The notes: generated from the sequence alone by a model not told the origin. A stretch of 64,000 nucleotides of DNA from Polyangia bacterium (GCA_030429545.1 JAUIFF010000014.1:124001-188000), one strand, 5' to 3'; numbered from the stretch's first letter, positions 15,912 through 25,358 are shown. A program made the numbers and translations.

Positions 15912-18044
15912 ATGGCATGGTTTCGCCACGTGGGATCCGACCGCACAGAGCTTGGGCTCGGTTTGAAGCCCAAAACAGTTCGGGTCGACTCGGCAAAGCT
16001 CACGGTTTCCGACGGCGGTACCGCGAGGATGTTGACCATGCGAGGCGCCTCGTTGGAGGTCGCTCCTGGTGACTTGGTCGACTGCTATCGCATCGACCGC
16101 GTCCTCGCGCGCGGCGGGATGGGTGTCGTTGTTGCCGCTACTGACCTGCAGCTCGATCGCCAGGTTGCGATTAAGTTCATTCGCCGGGAGCTTCGCGACG
16201 ATGCCAGCACCCAGCAAATGTTTCGCGAAGAGGCCCGGGCGATGGCGAGAATTCGCCACGAAAATATCGTCACGGTTTACACGCGCGGCGAACACAAGGG
16301 TGTGCCCTATGTTGTGATGGAGTACGTCGAAGGGAACAATCTCGCAGATCTCCTCGAGCGAGCAAATCATGCGCTCCCCATCGCCGAAATCCTCCGAATC
16401 CTGCGTCCACTGTGTCGAGGGCTCGATGCCATCCACGAAGCAGGCGTCATTCACCGGGACATCAAGCCGAGCAACGTCCTGATTGGGGCTGGCTTTCGTG
16501 TGGCAATTACGGATCTCGGCATCGCCCAGATGTTTGAAGATCCCAACAAGAATGAAATTGCGGGCACCCCGGCCTATCTCGCCCCCGAAGTCATCAAACT
16601 TGAAACTGTCACCGCTGCCGCCGACATCTACGCCCTCGGAACCTTAACATTTGAGTTGTTCACCGGGCGCATGCCGTTTGCCGAGCCGAACCTCGTCGAC
16701 TTGATGAAGGCCCAGGTCCACTCAACACCACCTGCGCCGAGTAGGTTTCGCCGGGATCTGTCGCCTGAAGTCGACAAAATTGTCCTACGCGCCCTCGCCA
16801 AAGACCCACGTGAGCGTCCGAGAACTGCAAGTGAATTCCTCGCTACACTCGAGGCGGTATTGCTCGAGCCAGGGCAAAACGCCGCGCCCAAAACAGCACT
16901 GATCATCGACGATGATCAGGACATGTGTGTGCTTGTCCGCAGGATTTTGCTCGAAGCCTACCCAAAGCTCGTTGTTCATACAGAGACATCTGGGGTTGAG
17001 GCCTTGTTGTACTTGCAATCGAATACGCCGTCGCTGGTCATCACAGACCTGCGTATGCCCGGAGTTGGCGGCTTTGAAATCACCCGTGCCCTGCGCGCAG
17101 GTGAGCCCCGGGAAGTTGCCATTATTGTCATGACTGCGGTCGGCGGCGCAGAGGATTGGAAGCAACTCGCTTCGATTGGTGCGAACGCGTTCCTGCTCAA
17201 GCCATTTGTCCCCGAGGAGCTGATCTCGGCAGTTGGTCGCCTTTTTAGCTACTCTCAGTCCTCGACAGCGACCCTGCGAGCACCGGCCGACGCGGTAGCG
17301 GCACGCTCGAACATCGCCCCCATCCCTTCGTCACCGATTTGGGTGGTTGCCGCTGTTCCCCTGCTGATCTTAGGTGGGATCCTGTTGTTTTGGTCGATCC
17401 GCAACGTCGATAACGGCAGTCCACACCAGACGACTGGACAAGCCGACAACGGGTTGACCATGGGGCTGGTTGACCGCGAGGACCCAACTGGTCGGCTCGT
17501 CGCCCAGGGGGCAGCACAATCCAGCGGCACCACCAGCGACGCGACCACTGAGGGTGGTAGCGAGACGACTGAAGGCAATGGCGAAACTACTGCGGGCAAT
17601 GGTGAAACCACTACCGACAATGGCGAAACCACTGCGGGCAGTCGCGCAACGACTGCGAGCAACAACACAACCAAGGGTACGGCAGCAGACGACGAAGCAA
17701 CTTCCGACTCCTCCGATAAGAAGTCGCCAAAATCCGAGCCGCCAAAAAAGCAAAGCAAAAAACCCGAGCCAAATCCGACCAAGGATGCTCCAAAGTTGTC
17801 GGAGCGTTGCCAACGAATTCAAGCCTTTGCGACCCGGGCATCCTCGCTGCTCGACTGGAATGGTGTCCTTTTACAGCTGGGGAAAAAAGAGTGCTGGCCC
17901 GACCGTGCCAAGGTCACGTACCTCAAAGTTCGTGCGCTCAAAGAACTCTCGCGGTTTTCCGAGTGCGTCGCTGCCGGAAAGTCCTCATCAAATCCGCAAG
18001 TGAAAGCTTGGGTGAGCCTGTGTGAAAAACGCCAGGAGCAGTGA
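15912..18044 (+). CDS. Ser/Thr kinase fused to a receiver domain, with TM helix and Thr-rich tail
   Basis: This 710-residue protein joins two signalling types. Residues ~57-320 are a Hanks kinase: RGGMGVVVAATD (67-78), Lys88, HRDIKPSN (181-188), DLG (201-203) and GTPAYLAPE. Residues ~326-445 are a complete receiver domain with DDD at 333-335, phosphoacceptor Asp379 in TDLRMPG and Lys430 in LLKPF. A membrane helix (~476-495) follows, then a Thr/Gly/Asn repeat tract (GETTAGN, GETTTDN) and a basic linker. A Cys-containing ~75-residue terminal domain (CQRIQAF to the end) completes it. The receiver could let a histidine kinase gate Ser/Thr phosphorylation. The start is uncertain: ATG 15912 lies one base after GGGAGG, and GTG 15930 is an alternative. 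Confidence 0.9.
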   Translation: MAWFRHVGSDRTELGLGLKPKTVRVDSAKLTVSDGGTARMLTMRGASLEVAPGDLVDCYRIDRVLARGGMGVVVAATDLQLDRQVAIKFIRRELRDDASTQQMFREEARAMARIRHENIVTVYTRGEHKGVPYVVMEYVEGNNLADLLERANHALPIAEILRILRPLCRGLDAIHEAGVIHRDIKPSNVLIGAGFRVAITDLGIAQMFEDPNKNEIAGTPAYLAPEVIKLETVTAAADIYALGTLTFELFTGRMPFAEPNLVDLMKAQVHSTPPAPSRFRRDLSPEVDKIVLRALAKDPRERPRTASEFLATLEAVLLEPGQNAAPKTALIIDDDQDMCVLVRRILLEAYPKLVVHTETSGVEALLYLQSNTPSLVITDLRMPGVGGFEITRALRAGEPREVAIIVMTAVGGAEDWKQLASIGANAFLLKPFVPEELISAVGRLFSYSQSSTATLRAPADAVAARSNIAPIPSSPIWVVAAVPLLILGGILLFWSIRNVDNGSPHQTTGQADNGLTMGLVDREDPTGRLVAQGAAQSSGTTSDATTEGGSETTEGNGETTAGNGETTTDNGETTAGSRATTASNNTTKGTAADDEATSDSSDKKSPKSEPPKKQSKKPEPNPTKDAPKLSERCQRIQAFATRASSLLDWNGVLLQLGKKECWPDRAKVTYLKVRALKELSRFSECVAAGKSSSNPQVKAWVSLCEKRQEQ

Positions 18045-18139
18045 ACAACAACTCTTCCCGCGTAGACTCCACAGATGAGTTAAACAGCTAAACCTAGGTA
18101 AAATGTCGGTATAACCCTGTTTTGAGGATAATTCCCCTG

Positions 18140-18171
18140 TTGGCGATTATGGCGTTTTGCTAGACTAACTC
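18140..18171 (+). promoter_or_regulatory. Candidate promoter giving a leaderless mRNA
   Basis: TTGGCG (18140-18145) and TAGACT (18161-18166) resemble -35 and -10 boxes with a short 15-base spacer. The GTG start of the hybrid kinase lies 5 bases after the -10, so transcription would start about at the initiation codon. No ribosome site precedes this GTG. Confidence 0.4.
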
Positions 18172-20124
18172 GTGGCCGGAGAACCGTGGGAACGCACAGC
18201 CGAAACGCTGCGAACCCGGCTCGTCTTCGGCATTCACGCAGCCCTCATGCTGGGTTCTCTGGTCGCGTGTGTGGCCTTGGCGCTGGCTTCGAGTTATGGC
18301 CTGTCGTTAATTGCCGGTGTGGTCGGTGTGGTCACCGGCGCATTTTGGCGCTGGGTCACACCTCGAAACCCAGTCCTCGGCGCGACGGGGATCATCATCA
18401 CCACAAATTCAGCTCTGATTGCAGCTGCTTATGTCGCGGGCAGTGCCGTCACCCCGGCCTGTTATACCGTACTCACCCTACCAACCCTGTTACTGCCATG
18501 GGGTCGGCCCCTTGCGGTCGCGGTGGCAGCTTCATGGACGAGTGCCGTGGTCGTGAGCATCCCAGGCCTGCTCGTCGCCCGAGACGTGTCCCCTGTCCTG
18601 CTCGCCGTACATTTCGCAACGATGCCGATCGTCGCCGGAGCCATGCTTTGGTTTGCACGCGTGATGTCCAAAGGAAATCGAGATCTGAGTGCGGCCCGCG
18701 ACCGGGCACAACACGCGGACAGGCTAAAAACCGAGCTTGTGGCCCGTGCCAGTCACGAGCTACGTACCCCACTGGCGGCCATGATCGGTTTCCTCGGGCG
18801 GGCGACCCGACACCTCGACACCCGCGAGCTTGTCGCCGAGGACTTGGCCGTCGCCACGCGAAATGCCCACGGCCTGTTGGCGATTGTCAACGACTTGCTC
18901 GAAGTCTCGACCGTCAAACAAAAACTCGAGATGGAGCGAACCGCCATCTCACCGTTACTTTCCGAGGTTGTCGAGGTCGCCACTGTATTGGCGTACGGCC
19001 GTCCCATCACCGTACGCTGTGAACTCGCCGAAACGGGCATCCCGGCGGAGCTCGACACCCAACCACATGCACTTCGCCAGATCCTCATCAACCTCCTGGG
19101 CAATGCAGTCAAGTTCTGTGAGTCGGGTGAAGTTCGCCTGCACTGCGCCTTGCATGGCGCAGGCGCGCAGCGTTGCTTGCAAATCTCTGTGAGTGACACC
19201 GGACGCGGAATTCCAGAGGATGCCCGCGACCGAATCTTCGAGCCGTTTTTTCGTAGCCACGAGGCCAAGGTTGTCTTGGGCACGGGTTTGGGGCTTTCCG
19301 TGGCGCGACAACTGGCTCAAGATTTGGGTGGCGAGCTGGCCCTCATGTCCTCAGAACTTGGACGTGGTAGCACCTTCATGCTGACACTCCCGGTCCCACA
19401 TCAGCCGAACGAGGTGTACATACAACATCTTGCGCCTGTCGAATATCCCTCAGAGTCCGAAGTGGCGGTCGACCTCGGGGGACTTTGCTGCCTCGTTGCC
19501 GACGACAACCCCGATCTTGCCGAACTTGTACGCGAGGTACTCACACACCACGGTGCCGTTGTGACGGTCGTGCACGATGGTGAGAGCGCGATCAAGCAAG
19601 CCCGTGAAGCCGCGGTGGTGTTCATGGATATCGACATGCCAAAAATCGATGGTCTGGCGGCAATTCGTGCTTTGCGGACACACGGTTACCCGGGAGCTCT
19701 CATCGCTATCACGGCACATCAAATAAAAACCCGTTGCCTCGAAGCTGGCGCCGACCAGTTTTTGTCGAAGCCAGTCACCGTGGCAAAAGTTTTAGCGGCC
19801 GCGAGTCAGTACGTCGCCGACGAAAACTGGCAAACAGAAAACTCCACACTTGGACAAACCCTCACTATCATGCGCAAGAGATATGCCGCGAAGTTGCCAG
19901 ACAAAGTTGAGCAGCTCGCAGCGGCGCTCGAACACGGGGGCGACGAGCCTGCTCGCCTCCTCCACAGCCTTGCGGGAACTGCCGGAAGTTACGGTTTTGA
20001 CACGCTCAGCCAGGTTGCAGGCGAGCTGCGAGCAGTCCTGACCACCGGCGATGAGCGGGAACGAGATGCCCTTATCGACCGCTTGCGAACACTTGCGCAA
20101 CAGGCGCTTCCACATGAACAGTGA
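18172..20124 (+). CDS. Hybrid histidine kinase: membrane sensor, HisKA, HATPase, receiver, Hpt
   Basis: This 650-residue protein starts with five or six hydrophobic helices (about 20-165) and no large periplasmic loop. The kinase core has H195 in ASHELRTP, N311 in LINLLGNAVKF, SDTGRGIP (341-348) and GTGLGLS (370-376). The receiver has DD at 444-445, Asp486 in FMDIDMP and Lys533 in LSKP. A C-terminal Hpt domain has His598 in LLHSLAGTAGSYGF. All phosphorelay residues (His-Asp-His) are present in one chain, so phosphate can pass to an external regulator. The GTG start has no Shine-Dalgarno but a -10-like box 5 bases upstream. The neighbouring kinase (20303) has the same architecture with a decayed ATP site. 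Confidence 0.9.
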   Translation: MAGEPWERTAETLRTRLVFGIHAALMLGSLVACVALALASSYGLSLIAGVVGVVTGAFWRWVTPRNPVLGATGIIITTNSALIAAAYVAGSAVTPACYTVLTLPTLLLPWGRPLAVAVAASWTSAVVVSIPGLLVARDVSPVLLAVHFATMPIVAGAMLWFARVMSKGNRDLSAARDRAQHADRLKTELVARASHELRTPLAAMIGFLGRATRHLDTRELVAEDLAVATRNAHGLLAIVNDLLEVSTVKQKLEMERTAISPLLSEVVEVATVLAYGRPITVRCELAETGIPAELDTQPHALRQILINLLGNAVKFCESGEVRLHCALHGAGAQRCLQISVSDTGRGIPEDARDRIFEPFFRSHEAKVVLGTGLGLSVARQLAQDLGGELALMSSELGRGSTFMLTLPVPHQPNEVYIQHLAPVEYPSESEVAVDLGGLCCLVADDNPDLAELVREVLTHHGAVVTVVHDGESAIKQAREAAVVFMDIDMPKIDGLAAIRALRTHGYPGALIAITAHQIKTRCLEAGADQFLSKPVTVAKVLAAASQYVADENWQTENSTLGQTLTIMRKRYAAKLPDKVEQLAAALEHGGDEPARLLHSLAGTAGSYGFDTLSQVAGELRAVLTTGDERERDALIDRLRTLAQQALPHEQ

Positions 20125-20146
20125 ACCCGCAGGTCCCTGTACTACT

Positions 20147-20177
20147 TGTATACACATCCGGTAATACCGGTGTACAC
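20147..20177. promoter_or_regulatory. Cluster of palindromes upstream of the 20303 kinase gene
   Basis: Three symmetric words lie side by side: TGTATACA (20147-20154), CCGGTA-A-TACCGG (20158-20170) and GTGTACAC (20170-20177). They lie in the 178-base gap between two hybrid kinase genes, about 65 bases upstream of a TTGACA box (20241-20246). Together they could form an operator. Confidence 0.4.
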
Positions 20178-20302
20178 GCTTTTCTTACAACCAAGCCGGA
20201 AACCTGGGTACTACAACCTACATGTAGCATCAAGTATATCTTGACAACCGCCCCACGACAGCAGCATTGTCTGGGAACACCCCTGTATGCTCCAAGAGTT
20301 TA

Positions 20303-22345
20303 GTGTCAGACTCGAAACGCCATACAAACCCTGAACGGGGATTTTTTAGACAACTCCTTCAGGCGGGCCCAGAGTCCCTCACGGTCGAAGGAGACAAGCT
20401 TCGACTCGCCAAGTTATTCGCCGTGTGCACTGCGAGCTTCTACGGGCTTGTCGGGTGTGCGTATCTTGTCTGGGACAGTGGTTGGCTCTCGGCCGTCGCG
20501 TTTGCCTGTGCCGCGATCGTGGCAGCAACGACAATCCTCGCCAGTCGGCTTCGGCCTGAGCAGGCGTTTCGGTGGTTACTTGTCTCCTTCTTGGGCAGCG
20601 TCAGCATGCTCGAAGTCGTAACTGCGAACGACTTCCTACTGGCACTGATAGCTTTGTTTCCGCTGTTAACAGCCCTGCTCTTGCCCAATGAATTCCCGCG
20701 CTGGTCCTCGGCATCGGCCCTGACCCTGGTGGTCCTCTTATGTGCCCGTCAGCTCGGTTTTTCCGAGCCACAACTCTGGAACGCGACCTCTGCACCCGTG
20801 TTGTATGTCGTTGCCGTGGGATTTTTCGTGGTGAGTTGGATCTACTCACGCTCACTCATTGAACACGTGAATAACGTGCGCGCATCGGCGGTACACGAGG
20901 TCTTTCGCGAGCGAGACTCCAGTGAAATGCGTGCAATTTTTCTGGCGAATGTGAGCCATGAACTGTTGACACCCATCTCCGTCATTTCAGGGTACTGCGA
21001 CCTCATGCTACAGCCGGTGGACCGCGCAGAACTCGACGCCCACGTCGAAGTCGTGCTCCGCAACGTCCACCAATTGCGCGACCTTGTCGACGAACTCCTA
21101 GGCGTGACCAAGGTCGAGGCCGGTGAGTTGGTGATCGAGTACCGGCGGGTCAATCTTCGTACATTTTTGAAAAACCTCGGCAGCTCGATGCTGCCCCGCG
21201 CCAACGCACTGCATGTCGACCTTAAAGTACTGTGCCAATCCTCGCTACCCAAATGGGTGTTTATGGACCCACGCCGGGTTGGCCAAGTGTTGCGGTACCT
21301 CATTGACAGCTCCATTCGGGCATCACCCGACGGCGAATGTCGTGTGGAGTTTAGCTTCCTCGGCGGCGAAAAAATCACCGAGATGAAAGTGGCTATTTTT
21401 GACTCTGGGCGCCCGTTGACCCAGGGAGAATTTCAACTCATCGAAAAACCCGTCAACTTCGCCAGCTCATCAACCGGCCGAATCCTCGATGTCCGGTTGG
21501 CGCTCGCAGCCCGGATCGTGCCGCTGCTCGGCGGCCAAGTCCACGCCAGCGACAAATCTTCGCGGTTTGAGGTTCAACTTCCGGTGCGGACCTCCTACCG
21601 CGACCCAACCCTCCAGGTTTCGATGCAAACCCTGCAACTCGGCCCGCGAAAGCGCGACCGTCGACGGGTCCTCGACGACATTCGGGTTTTATACGTCGAG
21701 GACTCGCGGGACCTGCAACAGCTCGTGCAGGGCCTACTTGTGCGGGCGGGCGCCCGCGAAGTTGCCCTGTGCAACGATGGCATCGAATGCATCGAGAAGC
21801 TCGCGGTTGACGACGACTTTGACCTCATACTTTTGGACATCCAACTACCCCGCAAAGACGGCTATGAAACCATTAAGGCCCTGCGAAAACGCGGATGTAA
21901 AATCCCAACAATCGCGGTGACGGCCCACAGCCTTCGGCGTGAGCGTGAACGCTGCCTAGAGGCTGGGTGTGATGACTACCTGAGCAAACCATTTACCAGC
22001 GAAGAGCTCATCGAACGTATCCGGCTACTGCTCAATCAACCGCAACTGACCGACAGTCTCGCCTCGGACTCCGCACGGCATTTAGAGATCGATGTCGAAG
22101 ACTTACGGCGCAACTACGTGGCTGGGTTACCGGCTAAGGTCAAGAAACTCGCCACCGCGTTTGACAACAAAAACTGGGCGGATGCCCGCGCGCAATGCCA
22201 CACACTGTCCGGCTCGGCAGGTTGTTTTGGCTGCCCCGAAGTCGGGATTGCGGCCGGCACCGTGGGCCAACGCTTGCGCGAGGAGAACATCCCGGCAGCT
22301 GAGGGCGCGTTGGCAGAACTTCAGCATATCGTGGCCAACCTCTGA
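20303..22345 (+). CDS. Hybrid histidine kinase with degenerate ATPase but intact receiver and Hpt
   Basis: This 680-residue protein has hydrophobic helices (~35-185), then an H-box with His219 in VSHELLTP (Leu replaces the usual Arg). In the ATPase region the N-box reads LRYLIDSSIRAS with no Asn, the G1 box is FDSGRPLT instead of DTGxGI, and the G2 box GTGLGL is absent (STGRILDVRLA). ATP binding is therefore doubtful. The receiver is intact (YVEDSRD, Asp512 in LLDIQLP, Lys562 in LSKPF), and so is the Hpt (His633 in CHTLSGSAG). It probably works as a phosphate carrier or scaffold, perhaps with the kinase encoded upstream. GTG 20303 was chosen over TTG 20267 because a TTGACA...CATTGT promoter at 20241-20270 would start downstream of the latter; AAGAG precedes the GTG. 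Confidence 0.85.
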   Translation: MSDSKRHTNPERGFFRQLLQAGPESLTVEGDKLRLAKLFAVCTASFYGLVGCAYLVWDSGWLSAVAFACAAIVAATTILASRLRPEQAFRWLLVSFLGSVSMLEVVTANDFLLALIALFPLLTALLLPNEFPRWSSASALTLVVLLCARQLGFSEPQLWNATSAPVLYVVAVGFFVVSWIYSRSLIEHVNNVRASAVHEVFRERDSSEMRAIFLANVSHELLTPISVISGYCDLMLQPVDRAELDAHVEVVLRNVHQLRDLVDELLGVTKVEAGELVIEYRRVNLRTFLKNLGSSMLPRANALHVDLKVLCQSSLPKWVFMDPRRVGQVLRYLIDSSIRASPDGECRVEFSFLGGEKITEMKVAIFDSGRPLTQGEFQLIEKPVNFASSSTGRILDVRLALAARIVPLLGGQVHASDKSSRFEVQLPVRTSYRDPTLQVSMQTLQLGPRKRDRRRVLDDIRVLYVEDSRDLQQLVQGLLVRAGAREVALCNDGIECIEKLAVDDDFDLILLDIQLPRKDGYETIKALRKRGCKIPTIAVTAHSLRRERERCLEAGCDDYLSKPFTSEELIERIRLLLNQPQLTDSLASDSARHLEIDVEDLRRNYVAGLPAKVKKLATAFDNKNWADARAQCHTLSGSAGCFGCPEVGIAAGTVGQRLREENIPAAEGALAELQHIVANL

Positions 22346-22390
22346 CGGGCTCCTCACTCCCCCCAAAGTAGGTGGTTGAGTGTGAACTTC

Positions 22391-22424
22391 CAGACAACCG
22401 ACTGGTGGTCCTAAATATAAGCTC
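22391..22424 (+). promoter_or_regulatory. Candidate promoter close to the GTG start of the 22425 kinase
   Basis: CAGACA (22391-22396) and TAAATA (22412-22417) fit -35 and -10 positions. The GTG start follows the -10 by 7 bases with no ribosome-binding sequence, so the mRNA may be leaderless. Confidence 0.35.
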
Positions 22425-23651
22425 GTGCTATCGTCGCGCCTATTGACCGGTTCGCAGCTACCGACCAACCACCGGGTCCTCCTCGTCGAGGACAACCCCG
22501 ACGATTCCGAGGTCATTGAACGCTTTCTCGCCCATCAACCCGGCGATATCCGGCAATTCCAAGTTGATCACGCGGGAACCCTGCAAGAAGCACTAAAGCT
22601 ATGTGAGCACCGAACCTTCGATGTCGTACTGTGTGATGTCGGGTTGCCCGATACCGACGGAACCGACGGGATTGCGGAGCTTGCAGCTCGCGACCCAACT
22701 GTGCCGATCGTGGCGCTCACCGGCTACGGCGACGAGTCGGTCGGACACGACAGTATTCAGGTAGGCGCCGAGGCATTTCTAACAAAAGACCACCTACACG
22801 CCCGTGAACTTCGCCGGACGATTGCCCACGCTTCTCTTCGTGTACAACGCAGGCAGCGCATCCAGCTCGCGCAGGCGCAGCAACACCGCGATGACCTCGC
22901 CAAACTCAACGACACGCTCCGACTCGAAATTGACGGACGGCGGCAGGCCCAAGCACAGCTAGAGGCCCTCAACGAGGAGGTGATGCGGTCCAACCGTGAC
23001 CTCCAAGAGTTTGCCCAGATTGCATCACATGACCTGAAGTCCCCCCTTCGTTCGGTCAAGACGCTGCTCGGGTGGATAGAAGAAGACCTGCAACCCGCCG
23101 AACAACAGCAGGCCCTCGCCAACCTTCACCAGGGCCAGCGACGCATCGGGCGAATGCTCAAGATGCTCGATGACCTACTCAAATGGGCATCCCTCGGGAG
23201 CTCGAGCCGGCCAAAAGAACCAATCGATTTTCGTGAGTTTATCGGTGACATCTGGGACCAGCTCGAGGGTCACGAGCGCTTCGAGCTCAAACTCAACATC
23301 ATCTGCCCAATTGTACATGTCTACCGAGAACCGTTTGAGCTGGTATTCCGCAACCTACTGGCCAACGCTATCCAGCACCACCACCGCCAGCACGGGACTA
23401 TAAAAGTCTCCTGTGAAAAAACCTTTGTCGGATATCGCCTGTGTGTCCAAGACGATGGCCCCGGGATCGACCCGGGCCACCGCTCCCACGTCTTTCGCCT
23501 ATTCGCCACCGGTGCAACAAGAAGTCGGTCGAGTACCGGTGTTGGGCTCGCTATGACCCGTCGTGCCATTGAGGAACAGGGCGGCTCGATCGAACTCAGC
23601 GCATCAGAACGAAACGGATGTCAATTCGACATTTACTGGCCATCTTCATAG
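22425..23651 (+). CDS. Receiver-linker-histidine kinase (REC-HisKA-HATPase)
   Basis: This 408-residue soluble protein has an N-terminal receiver: VEDNPDD (21-27), Asp71 in LCDVGLPD and Lys121. A coiled coil (~140-195) and a histidine kinase follow, with His202 in SHDLKSPLRS, Asn314 in FRNLLANAIQ, DDGPGID (343-349) and STGVGLAMTRR. The kinase part is of the SHDLKSPL type often found next to phytochrome-like and receiver inputs. Because the receiver is N-terminal, the enzyme may be controlled by another kinase of this cluster. Its end overlaps the convergent hybrid kinase by 19 bases, so both transcripts share antisense 3' ends. Confidence 0.9.
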   Translation: MLSSRLLTGSQLPTNHRVLLVEDNPDDSEVIERFLAHQPGDIRQFQVDHAGTLQEALKLCEHRTFDVVLCDVGLPDTDGTDGIAELAARDPTVPIVALTGYGDESVGHDSIQVGAEAFLTKDHLHARELRRTIAHASLRVQRRQRIQLAQAQQHRDDLAKLNDTLRLEIDGRRQAQAQLEALNEEVMRSNRDLQEFAQIASHDLKSPLRSVKTLLGWIEEDLQPAEQQQALANLHQGQRRIGRMLKMLDDLLKWASLGSSSRPKEPIDFREFIGDIWDQLEGHERFELKLNIICPIVHVYREPFELVFRNLLANAIQHHHRQHGTIKVSCEKTFVGYRLCVQDDGPGIDPGHRSHVFRLFATGATRSRSSTGVGLAMTRRAIEEQGGSIELSASERNGCQFDIYWPSS

Positions 23652-25339
23652 ATATCTTGTGTGAGAATATGGCGCTCGACTTGGGCGGCGAACGTCTTTA
23701 CCGAGACTGGCTTGGTAACCAAGCCATTGCACCCAAGGGAAAGAATCCGACTTTTTTCGCTCTTCATCGCACTCGCAGAGACTGCAACGACTGGGAGCTC
23801 CGCTTTTCCCCACGTTCGTCGGACTTCTTTGATCACATCGAACCCTGACATTCCGGGCATCTGCATGTCGAGGATCATGGCGTCCATCCGATTGTGCTGT
23901 AAAAACTCGAGTGCTTCCCTGCCACTGCTAATCGGGTGTGCACGATGGCCCGCGCTCACCAAGCAGATTGACAGTAAGCTGCGAATGTCGTCATCATCGT
24001 CGCAGACAACAATGTCGAGTTGTCGCTTGGACTCGTCTATCGTCGCAAGCGTATGTATTTCGCTACTCGTTGGCCACGAAAGCTCGGACAGCGGCAGCTG
24101 AACCGTGAAGCGCGACCCCTTTCCCAGCTGGCTGCGGACAAAGATCGAGCCATTCATCTTTTCGGCGAGGCGGCGACAGAGCGACAGTCCGAGCCCTGCC
24201 CCACCATACTCGCGCGTATCTGTGACATCGCCCTGCTCAAATGCGCTAAAGATTTTCTCGATCCGATCCGGTGCAATCCCAATCCCAGTGTCCTCAACCA
24301 CAAAGATCGCGTGTTTCTGACGATAGGCCACGCTCAAATTGACTTCGCCATGACGGGTAAACTTGAGTGCATTCATCAGGAGGTTGACGAGGATTTGACG
24401 AATCCGGTAGCCATCGCCAACGATACTGGGCAACGGCTGCTGGCGGGAAAGGGTAAGCGAAAGTCCCTTCTCCTTGGCTTCAGCCTGAAACATGTCGATC
24501 AACTCTTGACCGAGGTCTGCGAGCGAAACCTGCTCTTCGCGGATCGTAATTTTATCGGCCTCGATCTGTGACAGGTCCAACAAGTCATTGACCGTCGATT
24601 GCAACAACCCAGCTGCTTTGCGGGCAATTTTTATCCTATCCAGCACTTTGTCTGGGTCCTGCCTAGTGAGCACAAGGTCGAGATACCCAACAATCGAGGA
24701 TAGCGGAGCACGCAACTCGTGGGAGATGTTGGCGAGGAACTGTGTCTTTTGCTGATTTGCCTCCTGCGCTTCCCTTGCCGCCTGCTCGAGCTGCCGCCGC
24801 TGTTGCTCGCGCTCGCTGATATCTGTGAGGCCAATGAGGAGAGCGTCGGCCTCCAGTGCAGTGACTTTGGCCGGATGAATCTCCACTTCCTTTGTCCCAT
24901 TGCCATTGACAATAATCTCGGTACAAAGGGTGTGTCGCTTTTTGTTCGGAGACTTCCACACCTGTTCAAAAAAGTAGCGAAGGTCGCGGTGGGTTTCGGG
25001 CGGAAAATATTTGAGCAGGGGCTGCTGGGACAGTGCTCGCCGGCTCCAGCCGAGCAGGCTCGACACCGCGAGGTTGGCATCGTGGACAATGAGGTGTTTT
25101 CGGGCGACAAGCAGCTGAGGAACAGCTGATGCCTCAAACATGGCGTAGGCCCACTCGCGCGCGGCAAGCAGCGTTTCATTGGTCCGGTGGAGCTCCAGGT
25201 TTTGCATCTGGAGCTCGATTTGATGCACCCGTAGTTCCTCTAGAACCTCATTCGGATTCGCCGTGTCAAACTTCTCGGAGTATTGGTGTTTCGCTAGGCG
25301 AGCGATCGCCAGCTCTCGCAATTTTTCAGATTCAGACAC
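23633..25339 (-). CDS. PAS hybrid histidine kinase with C-terminal receiver
   Basis: This 568-residue soluble protein has an N-terminal coiled coil (~1-60) with the phrase RVHQIELQMQNLEL, common before PAS domains. A PAS domain (~65-175, ending in LTDISERE) follows. The kinase core has His207 in ANISHELRAP, Asn323 in NLLMNALKFT, EDTGIGI (349-355) and GAGLGLSL. The receiver (~440-560) has DDDDD at 447-451, Asp491 in ILDMQMPG and Lys543 in VTKP. The GTG start is supported by GGGGGGAG just upstream. It lies 19 bases after the CheB-CheR fusion gene on the same strand, so the two form an operon and probably one pathway. Confidence 0.9.
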   Translation of the reverse strand: MSESEKLRELAIARLAKHQYSEKFDTANPNEVLEELRVHQIELQMQNLELHRTNETLLAAREWAYAMFEASAVPQLLVARKHLIVHDANLAVSSLLGWSRRALSQQPLLKYFPPETHRDLRYFFEQVWKSPNKKRHTLCTEIIVNGNGTKEVEIHPAKVTALEADALLIGLTDISEREQQRRQLEQAAREAQEANQQKTQFLANISHELRAPLSSIVGYLDLVLTRQDPDKVLDRIKIARKAAGLLQSTVNDLLDLSQIEADKITIREEQVSLADLGQELIDMFQAEAKEKGLSLTLSRQQPLPSIVGDGYRIRQILVNLLMNALKFTRHGEVNLSVAYRQKHAIFVVEDTGIGIAPDRIEKIFSAFEQGDVTDTREYGGAGLGLSLCRRLAEKMNGSIFVRSQLGKGSRFTVQLPLSELSWPTSSEIHTLATIDESKRQLDIVVCDDDDDIRSLLSICLVSAGHRAHPISSGREALEFLQHNRMDAMILDMQMPGMSGFDVIKEVRRTWGKAELPVVAVSASAMKSEKSRILSLGCNGLVTKPVSVKTFAAQVERHILTQDIYEDGQ

Positions 25340-25358
25340 ATCTCCCCCCTATGTCTCA

